The translations under genes and the position numbers were made by a program. Of a DNA stretch of 11,743 nucleotides, positions 1 through 5,339 are shown piece by piece. This DNA is from Pseudomonadota bacterium (GTDB lineage Bacteria > Pseudomonadota > Alphaproteobacteria > Rhizobiales > Rhizobiaceae): positions 1 to 11,743 of the forward strand of contig JAEWHN010000152.1 of NCBI GenBank assembly GCA_023387775.1, written 5' to 3'. Position 1 is the first letter of the stretch. Every line of letters begins with the position of its first letter. Below the pieces are notes generated by a model. It did no database searches and was not told the origin of the DNA. It was given only the letters and a program-made list of their open reading frames with translations.

Positions 1-212
1 GCCATGCCTATGCGCTCGGCCGCGACAAGGAGAAGGCGCTGCTTTCGGCCATAGCCGACGCGCTTTGGCAGGACGCATCGCGCCGCGACGACATCGAAAC
101 GAAAATCATCGCGCCGCTGCAGGCGGCGCAAGGCCAGGCCGACGACCGTCGCCGCGCCGAGACGGCGGCGACCAAGGTCGACTTCTTCACCATGGTACGC
201 GGAGAGGACTGA
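1..212 (+). CDS. phnG: PhnG, C-P lyase subunit (3' end only)
   Basis: This is the C-terminal 69 residues of an open frame that enters from the left edge and stops with TGA at 210-212. It begins HAYALGRDKEKA and ends KVDFFTMVRGED; both stretches resemble the C-terminal half of PhnG as I know the family. PhnG is a small subunit of the PhnGHIJ C-P lyase core complex, where it helps PhnI (with PhnH and PhnL) displace adenine from ATP by phosphonate. The stop overlaps the phnH start (TGATG), as expected for coupled translation. The start and about half the protein are outside the window. Identification rests on the tail motif plus the phnHIJKL genes that follow directly. Confidence 0.88.
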   Translation, partial: HAYALGRDKEKALLSAIADALWQDASRRDDIETKIIAPLQAAQGQADDRRRAETAATKVDFFTMVRGED

Positions 213-817
213 TGCAAACTGAGGCAATAGACGGCGGCTTCGCCAATCCGGTCTTCGACGCGCAACTGGTGTTCCGCGCGGTCATGGACGCCATGGCCCG
301 CCCCGGCACCGTTCAGCCCTGCGGCGAACTCACCGCTCCGCCCGCGCCTCTTGCGCCGGCGGCGGCTGCCGTGGCTCTCGCGCTCTGCGATGCCGATACG
401 CCGCTCTGGCTCGATCCGGCCCTGCAGGCTTCCGCAGCCGCTCGCCACTGGCTGGGCTTCCACACCGGCGCGCCGCTCGCCCACACCCCGGCCGATGCGC
501 ATTTCGCGCTCGTGTCGGACCCGGCCGAGCTGATCTCGCTCGAGAATTTCGCGCAAGGGTCGCAGGAATATCCCGACCGTTCCACCACGCTCATCCTGCA
601 GGTGCCGAGCCTGTCCGGCGGCGAGACGCTTCAGCTCGAAGGGCCCGGCATCGAAACATCGCTCGCTTTCGCGCCCGTTTCCCTGCCGCGCCATTTCGTT
701 GAGCAGTGGAAGCAGAACCGCGCCCGCTTCCCGCGCGGCGTCGACGTCATCCTGGCCGCGCCCGAAGGGGTCGCCTGCCTGCCGCGCACCGCGCGCATTA
801 AGACCACGGAGGCCTGA
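212..817 (+). CDS. phnH: PhnH, C-P lyase core subunit
   Basis: The protein is 201 aa, close to the usual PhnH size of about 190-200 aa. The N-terminus has the family pattern FDAQLVFRAVMDAMARPGT, and a later stretch is SDPAELISLENFAQGSQEYP. PhnH is a homodimer in the PhnGHIJ complex with a PLP-transferase-like fold but no catalytic role of its own known; it is needed for phosphonate use. I chose the ATG at 212 because it overlaps the phnG stop (TGATG), lies about 5 bases after a GGAGAGG ribosome-binding sequence at 201-207, and gives the family length. A longer in-frame start at 65 would lie inside phnG and adds 49 residues that do not look like PhnH. Confidence 0.95.
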   Translation: MQTEAIDGGFANPVFDAQLVFRAVMDAMARPGTVQPCGELTAPPAPLAPAAAAVALALCDADTPLWLDPALQASAAARHWLGFHTGAPLAHTPADAHFALVSDPAELISLENFAQGSQEYPDRSTTLILQVPSLSGGETLQLEGPGIETSLAFAPVSLPRHFVEQWKQNRARFPRGVDVILAAPEGVACLPRTARIKTTEA

Positions 818-820
818 CCC

Positions 821-1924
821 ATGTATGTGGCCGTTAAAGGCGGCGATGCCGCCATTTCCAACGCGCACAAGCTGCTTGCCGACCGCCGCCGCGGCAACCG
901 TTCGGTGCCGGCACTGCGCCTCGACCAGATCGTGGAACAGCTCGCGCTCGGCGTCGACCGCGTCATGGCCGAGGGCTCGCTCTACGATCGCGAGCTGGCG
1001 GCACTTGCCATCGCCCAGTCACGCGGCGACCTGATCGAGGCGATCTTCCTGGTGCGCGCCTATCGCACCACGCTGCCGCGCTTCGGCTACACCAACGCCA
1101 TCGACACCGGCGCCATGCTGGTCGAGCGCCGCGTCTCTGCTACCTACAAGGACCTGCCCGGCGGCCAGCTGCTCGGTCCCACCTTCGACTACACGCATCG
1201 TTTGCTCGATCCCGAGATCGCCGCCGGCTCTCCGGTCGATGAGCCCGAGCAGCGCGAAGCCGAGGCTGGGCGCATGCCGCGCGTCTCGGAAATCCTGGCG
1301 CATGAGGGGCTGATCGAAGGCGACGGCGACCTGCCGCAGGACCACGTCACCGGCGACCTGACGCGCGAGCCGCTGGACTTCCCCATTGAGCGCGACCTGC
1401 GCCTGCAGGCGCTGGCCCGCGGCGATGAAGGCTTTTTGCTTGCCCTCGGCTATTCCACCCAGCGCGGCTATGGCCGCAACCATCCCTTTGTCGGCGAGAT
1501 CCGCATCGGCGAGGTCGAGCTGGAGCTGGAAGTGCCGGAACTGCCCTTCGCCGTGCCGCTCGGCCGCATCCGCGTCACCGAGTGCCAGATGGTCACCCAG
1601 TTCAAGGGCTCGGCAAAGGTGCCGCCGCAGTTCACGCGCGGCTACGGGCTCGTCTTCGGCCAGTCCGAGCGCAAGGCCATGTCGATGTCGCTGTGCGATC
1701 GCGCGCTCCGCGCCCGCGAATTCGGCGAGGATGTCGTTGCGCCCGCGCAGGACGAGGAATTCGTCATCTCGCATTCCGACAACGTCCAGGCCACCGGCTT
1801 CGTCGAGCACCTGAAGCTGCCGCACTATGTCGACTTCCAGGCCGAGCTCGACCTCGTGCGCCGCATGCGCGCCGAGCACGAAGCGCGCGAGGATGTGGAA
1901 GAACAGCGCGAGGCGGCGGAATGA
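821..1924 (+). CDS. phnI: PhnI, nucleosidase subunit of C-P lyase
   Basis: This 367-aa protein matches PhnI in length (E. coli about 354 aa) and in motifs. The N-terminus is MYVAVKGGDAAI, followed by FGYTNAIDTGAMLVERRVSA; later come TEC and FKGSAKVPPQFTRGYGLVFG, and near the end SHSDNVQATGFVEHLKLPH. His330 and His335 in the H-x4-H of EHLKLPH correspond to E. coli PhnI His328/His333, described as metal-binding at the PhnI-PhnJ interface. With PhnG, H and L, PhnI couples phosphonate to C1' of ATP, releasing adenine. A GGAGG at 808-812, 8 bases ahead of the ATG, supports the start. The last residues (EDVEEQREAAE) are a charged tail. The stop overlaps the start of the next gene (ATGA). Confidence 0.97.
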   Translation: MYVAVKGGDAAISNAHKLLADRRRGNRSVPALRLDQIVEQLALGVDRVMAEGSLYDRELAALAIAQSRGDLIEAIFLVRAYRTTLPRFGYTNAIDTGAMLVERRVSATYKDLPGGQLLGPTFDYTHRLLDPEIAAGSPVDEPEQREAEAGRMPRVSEILAHEGLIEGDGDLPQDHVTGDLTREPLDFPIERDLRLQALARGDEGFLLALGYSTQRGYGRNHPFVGEIRIGEVELELEVPELPFAVPLGRIRVTECQMVTQFKGSAKVPPQFTRGYGLVFGQSERKAMSMSLCDRALRAREFGEDVVAPAQDEEFVISHSDNVQATGFVEHLKLPHYVDFQAELDLVRRMRAEHEAREDVEEQREAAE

Positions 1925-2340
1925 TCGAGGGTCTTTCGCACATCACATTCGTCGTGCGCGATCTCGATCGCATGACGGCGATCCTCACCGGCGTCTTCGA
2001 CGCGCGCGAGGTCTATGCCAGCGGCGACGACCGCTTCTCGCTGTCGCGCGAAAAGTTCTTCCTGATCGGCGATCTCTGGATCGCGGTCATGGAGGGCGAG
2101 CCGCTGCCTTCGCGCAGCTACAACCACGTTGCCTTCAAGATCGACGAGGCCGATTTCGACCGCTACGTCGCCCGCGTCGAAGCGCTTGGCCTCGACATGC
2201 GCCCACCGCGTCCGCGCGTCGAGGGCGAAGGGCGGTCGATCTACTTCTACGACGACGACAACCATTTGTTCGAACTGCACACCGGCACGCTGACCGAGCG
2301 TCTGGCGCGGTATGCGAAAGGTCTGGAGCCAGCGCAATGA
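1921..2340 (+). CDS. fosX: FosX-like fosfomycin/epoxyphosphonate hydrolase (VOC family)
   Basis: The protein is 139 aa with the two-repeat vicinal-oxygen-chelate (glyoxalase/fosfomycin resistance) fold. Seen directly: His7 (SHITFVVRD), His69 (SYNHVAFKI) and Glu118 (DDDNHLFELHTGT), which match the three Mn(II) ligands of FosX, and Glu44 (SREKFF), which matches the catalytic Glu44 of FosX. FosX hydrates the fosfomycin epoxide using water rather than glutathione or bacillithiol, and a Mesorhizobium loti FosX in a phosphonate operon has been characterised. The gene starts at the ATG overlapping the phnI stop, and its own stop overlaps the phnJ start. Its position inside the C-P lyase operon suggests work on a phosphonate substrate (inference) rather than, or as well as, antibiotic defence. 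A FosA-like transferase is less likely given Glu44. Confidence 0.88.
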   Translation: MIEGLSHITFVVRDLDRMTAILTGVFDAREVYASGDDRFSLSREKFFLIGDLWIAVMEGEPLPSRSYNHVAFKIDEADFDRYVARVEALGLDMRPPRPRVEGEGRSIYFYDDDNHLFELHTGTLTERLARYAKGLEPAQ

Positions 2341-3215
2341 ACATAGCCGACTACAACTTCGCCTATCTGGATGAGCAGACCAAGCGGATGATCCGCCGTG
2401 CCGTCCTCAAGGGCATCGCCATTCCCGGCTACCAGGTGCCGTTCGCCAGCCGCGAGATGCCCATGCCCTATGGCTGGGGCACCGGCGGCGTGCAGGTCAC
2501 CGCCTCCATCATCGGGCCGGACGATGTGCTCAAGGTCATCGACCAGGGCGCCGACGACACCACCAATGCCGTCTCCATCCGCGCCTTCTTCAAGAAGGTC
2601 GCCGATGTCGCCGTCACCACCGAGACGGCCAGGGCCACCATCATCCAGACCCGCCACCGCATCCCGGAATATCCGCTGCAGGCGGGGCAGACGCTGGTCT
2701 ACCAGGTGCCGATCCCCGAGCCGCTGCGCTTCCTCGAACCGCGCGAGACCGAGACGCGCAAGATGCATGCGCTGGAGGAATACGGCCTCATGCACGTGAA
2801 GCTCTACGAGGACATCGCCAAGCACGGCCGCATCGCCACCACCTATGCCTATCCGGTCAAGGTCGAGGGCCGCTATGTGATGGACCCGTCGCCGACGCCG
2901 AAATTCGACAATCCCAAGATGCACATGTCGGCGGCGCTGCAGCTCTTCGGTGCGGGCCGCGAAAAGCGCATCTACGCCATCCCGCCCTTCACCGAAGTGG
3001 TCAGCCTGGATTTCGAGGACCATCCCTTCGAGATCCAGACCTTCGACCAGCCCTGCGCGCTGTGCGGGGCCGAGCAGGTTTACCTCGACGAGGTGATCCT
3101 CGACGATCACGGCGGGCACATGTTCGTCTGCTCAGACACCGACCACTGCGAAAAGCGCCAGGCGGAAGGCCATCGCGGCCATCTCGCCCCCGAAGCCATG
3201 GAGCCTGCCGAATGA
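2337..3215 (+). CDS. phnJ: PhnJ, radical SAM C-P lyase
   Basis: PhnJ is the catalytic subunit that breaks the carbon-phosphorus bond, turning ribose-1-phosphonate-5-phosphate into 5-phosphoribosyl 1,2-cyclic phosphate and a hydrocarbon. The protein is 292 aa (E. coli 281). The diagnostic unusual motif C-x2-C-x21-C-x5-C is intact: Cys240, Cys243 and Cys265 would hold the SAM-reducing [4Fe-4S] cluster, and Cys271 is the thiyl-radical cysteine. Gly31, in IPGYQVPFASREMPMPYGWG, corresponds to the E. coli glycyl-radical site Gly32. All numbers are one lower than in E. coli, which supports the ATG at 2337. That ATG overlaps the preceding stop. An upstream continuation of the frame to 1827 lies over phnI and fosX and is not real. 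Confidence 0.98.
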   Translation: MNIADYNFAYLDEQTKRMIRRAVLKGIAIPGYQVPFASREMPMPYGWGTGGVQVTASIIGPDDVLKVIDQGADDTTNAVSIRAFFKKVADVAVTTETARATIIQTRHRIPEYPLQAGQTLVYQVPIPEPLRFLEPRETETRKMHALEEYGLMHVKLYEDIAKHGRIATTYAYPVKVEGRYVMDPSPTPKFDNPKMHMSAALQLFGAGREKRIYAIPPFTEVVSLDFEDHPFEIQTFDQPCALCGAEQVYLDEVILDDHGGHMFVCSDTDHCEKRQAEGHRGHLAPEAMEPAE

Positions 3216-3988
3216 CCGACGAACCGCTTCTGCGCGTCAACGCGCTGTCCAAATATTACGGCGCGCGGCTGGGCTGCGAGGATGTCTCCTTCGACCTGTG
3301 GCCGGGCGAGGTTCTGGCCGTGGTCGGCGAATCCGGCTCGGGCAAGACCACGCTGCTCAACAGCCTGTCGACCCGGCTGCTGCCCACTTCCGGCACCGTC
3401 AGCTATCGCATGCGCGATGGCAGCTGGCGTGACCTCTACCGCATGAGCGAGGCCGAGCGTCGCTTCCTCATGCGCACCGACTGGGGCTTTGTGCACCAGA
3501 ACCCCGCCGACGGCCTGCGCATGACCGTCTCGGCCGGCGCCAATGTCGGCGAGCGGCTGTTGGCGGTGGGCGACCGCCATTATGGCCGGATCCGTTCGAC
3601 CGCCATCGACTGGCTCTCCCGCGTCGAGATCGGCGAGGACCGCATCGACGACGAGCCGCGCTCATTCTCCGGCGGCATGCGCCAGCGCCTGCAGATCGCG
3701 CGCAACCTGGTCACCGGACCGCGCCTGGTCTTCATGGACGAGCCCACGGGCGGCCTCGACGTGTCGGTGCAGGCGCGCCTGCTCGACCTGCTGCGCGGAC
3801 TGGTCACCGACCTCGGCCTTGCGGCCATCGTCGTCACGCACGACCTTGCCGTCGCGCGCCTGCTGTCGCAGCGCATGATGGTGATGAAGGACGGCCACGT
3901 TGTCGAAGCCGGCCTCACCGACCGCGTGCTCGACGATCCCCGCGCGCCCTACACCCAGCTTCTCGTCTCCTCCATTCTGCAGGTGTAA
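3212..3988 (+). CDS. phnK: PhnK, ABC ATPase of C-P lyase
   Basis: This 258-aa ABC-type ATPase has Walker A GESGSGKTT (residues 39-47), signature FSGGMRQRL (from residue 152), Walker B LVFMDE with Asp176/Glu177, and switch His210 in VVTHD. There are no membrane segments. In E. coli, PhnK docks on the PhnGHIJ core near PhnJ and acts in the enzyme rather than in transport; older annotations call it a transporter subunit. An oligopeptide or dipeptide transporter ATPase (Dpp/Opp type) is the closest confusable family, and the C-terminal APYTQLL resembles it, but the place between phnJ and phnL decides the call. The start ATG overlaps the phnJ stop (ATGA). Confidence 0.95.
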   Translation: MTDEPLLRVNALSKYYGARLGCEDVSFDLWPGEVLAVVGESGSGKTTLLNSLSTRLLPTSGTVSYRMRDGSWRDLYRMSEAERRFLMRTDWGFVHQNPADGLRMTVSAGANVGERLLAVGDRHYGRIRSTAIDWLSRVEIGEDRIDDEPRSFSGGMRQRLQIARNLVTGPRLVFMDEPTGGLDVSVQARLLDLLRGLVTDLGLAAIVVTHDLAVARLLSQRMMVMKDGHVVEAGLTDRVLDDPRAPYTQLLVSSILQV

Positions 3989-3990
3989 CC

Positions 3991-4698
3991 ATGCCCACAC
4001 CTCTCGTCGTTTCCGACGTCGCCAAAAGCTTCACCATGCATTTGCGCGACGGCATCAAGCTGCCGGTGGTAGCCAGTGTGTCCTTCGCGCTGGAGGCCGG
4101 CGAATGCGCCGTGCTGGGCGGGCCCTCGGGCGCGGGCAAGAGCTCGATCCTGAAAATGCTCTATGGCAACTATGCCGTGGACGAGGGCCAGATCATCGTC
4201 AATCACGGCGGCCAGCTGGTCGATCTCGCTTCCGCCAGCCCGCGCACCGTGCTTGCCATCCGCCGCGACACCATCGGCTATGTCAGCCAGTTCCTGCGCA
4301 CCGTGCCGCGCGTCTCCGCGCTCGACGTGGTCGCCGAGCCGCTGGTGGCGCTGGGCGAGGGCAGGGAGCCGGCGCGCGAAAAGGCGCGCGAGCTGCTGTC
4401 GCGCCTCAACCTGCCCGAAAGGCTGTGGCTGCTTCCGCCGGCCACCTTCTCCGGCGGCGAACAGCAGCGCGTCAACATCGCGCGCGGCTTCATCACCAGC
4501 CATCCGGTGCTGCTGCTCGACGAGCCGACCGCTTCGCTCGACGCCGTCAACCGAGAGGTCGTCGTCGGCATGATCGCGCAGAAGAAGCGGGAGGGCGTGG
4601 CGCTGCTCGGCATCTTCCACGACCAGGACGTGCGCGAGGCGGTCGCCGACCGCATCATCGACGTGACAGAATTCGCACCGGAAAGGATCGCGGCATGA
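3991..4698 (+). CDS. phnL: PhnL, ABC ATPase of C-P lyase
   Basis: The protein is 235 aa, close to the usual PhnL length. It has Walker A GPSGAGKSS starting at residue 44 (Lys50), signature FSGGEQQRVNIARGF from residue 153, Walker B LLLDEPTASLD with Asp177/Glu178, and His210 in IFHDQ. PhnL-like features are the N-terminal SDVAKSFTMHLRDG and MLYGNYAVDEGQI. In E. coli, PhnL is needed with PhnGHI for phosphonate-ribose coupling and binds on top of PhnK in the core complex. The ATG follows the phnK stop by two bases. The stop overlaps the start of the acyltransferase gene. Confidence 0.96.
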   Translation: MPTPLVVSDVAKSFTMHLRDGIKLPVVASVSFALEAGECAVLGGPSGAGKSSILKMLYGNYAVDEGQIIVNHGGQLVDLASASPRTVLAIRRDTIGYVSQFLRTVPRVSALDVVAEPLVALGEGREPAREKARELLSRLNLPERLWLLPPATFSGGEQQRVNIARGFITSHPVLLLDEPTASLDAVNREVVVGMIAQKKREGVALLGIFHDQDVREAVADRIIDVTEFAPERIAA

Positions 4699-5312
4699 AG
4701 ACCAAGCTATCGGAACGGCCGCTGGTCCACCCCACCGCCGAGGTCAGCAAATCGACGCTCGGCCGCTACACCGAGATCGCCGATCGCAGCCGCGTGCACG
4801 AGAGCACGCTCGGCGACTATTCCTACATCATGCAGGATTGCGGCGTCTGGTGCGCCGAGATCGGCAAGTTCTCCAACATCGCGGCGGCAGTGCGCATCAA
4901 CGCCACCAACCACCCGACCTGGCGGCCGACGCTGCACCACTTCACCTACCGCGCCGCGGATTATTGGGAAGACGCCGCTCACGAGGAAGAGTTCTTCGAG
5001 TGGCGGCGGTCCAATGCCGTGCGCATTGGTCATGACACCTGGCTTGGCCATGGCGTGACGGTGCTGCCCGGCGTCAGCATTGGCGACGGCGCGGTGGTGG
5101 GCTCGGGCGCGGTGGTGACCAAGGATGTCGCTCCCTACACAATCGTCGCCGGCGTGTCGGCCAAGCCGATCCGCGAGCGCTTCGATCGCCGCACTGCCGA
5201 GCGCTACCAGGCGCTTGCCTGGTGGGACTGGGATCACGCCCGCCTGCGCACAGCACTCGACGATTTCCGCGAGCTTTCGGCCGAGGCGTTCCTGGAAAAG
5301 CACGGCGGGTAG
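4695..5312 (+). CDS. Phosphonate-operon hexapeptide-repeat acyltransferase
   Basis: This 205-aa protein has left-handed beta-helix hexapeptide repeats at both ends (STLGRYTEIADRSRV, and VRIGHDTWLGHGVTVLPGVS followed by IGDGAVVGSGAVV), separated by an inserted loop rich in aromatic and acidic residues. His73, in INATNHPTWRP, is placed like the catalytic His of xenobiotic acetyltransferases (CatB/VatD type). The C-terminus ALAWWDWDHARL is typical of that fold. I recognise it as the hexapeptide transferase family found with phn genes (TIGR03308 type). Its acceptor is unknown; by analogy with PhnO it may acylate an aminophosphonate or a pathway intermediate, but that is inference. It is coupled to phnL by an ATGA overlap, with AAAGGAT just upstream, and is the last gene of the operon in view. 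Confidence 0.88.
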   Translation: MKTKLSERPLVHPTAEVSKSTLGRYTEIADRSRVHESTLGDYSYIMQDCGVWCAEIGKFSNIAAAVRINATNHPTWRPTLHHFTYRAADYWEDAAHEEEFFEWRRSNAVRIGHDTWLGHGVTVLPGVSIGDGAVVGSGAVVTKDVAPYTIVAGVSAKPIRERFDRRTAERYQALAWWDWDHARLRTALDDFRELSAEAFLEKHGG

Positions 5313-5314
5313 GA

Positions 5315-5339
5315 CCGCCGCGCAACATCGCGCTGGCGG
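5315..5339. terminator. GC hairpin between convergent operons
   Basis: The 27 bp between the acyltransferase stop and the fdsA stop contains CCGCC-GCGC, a six-base loop AACATC, then GCGC-T-GGCGG. That is nine G-C pairs with one bulged T. It works on both strands and lies exactly where both convergent transcripts need to end. There is no run of T after the stem on either strand, so it is not a classic intrinsic terminator; it could still pause polymerase or protect 3' ends. Confidence 0.5.

Noticed and set aside
8..868. Long open frame on the minus strand opposite phnH and the start of phnI (286 codons), and a similar one at 1019-1879
   Set aside because: High GC keeps the antisense frames of real genes open. 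The translated products are low-complexity Arg/Gly/Ala-rich sequence with no recognisable motif, and both lie wholly over well-supported phn genes.
3212..4698. phnK and phnL read as ATPases of an oligopeptide or lipoprotein export transporter
   Set aside because: No permease or binding-protein gene is present, both genes are co-translated with phnJ, and their order and motifs fit the C-P lyase ATPases.
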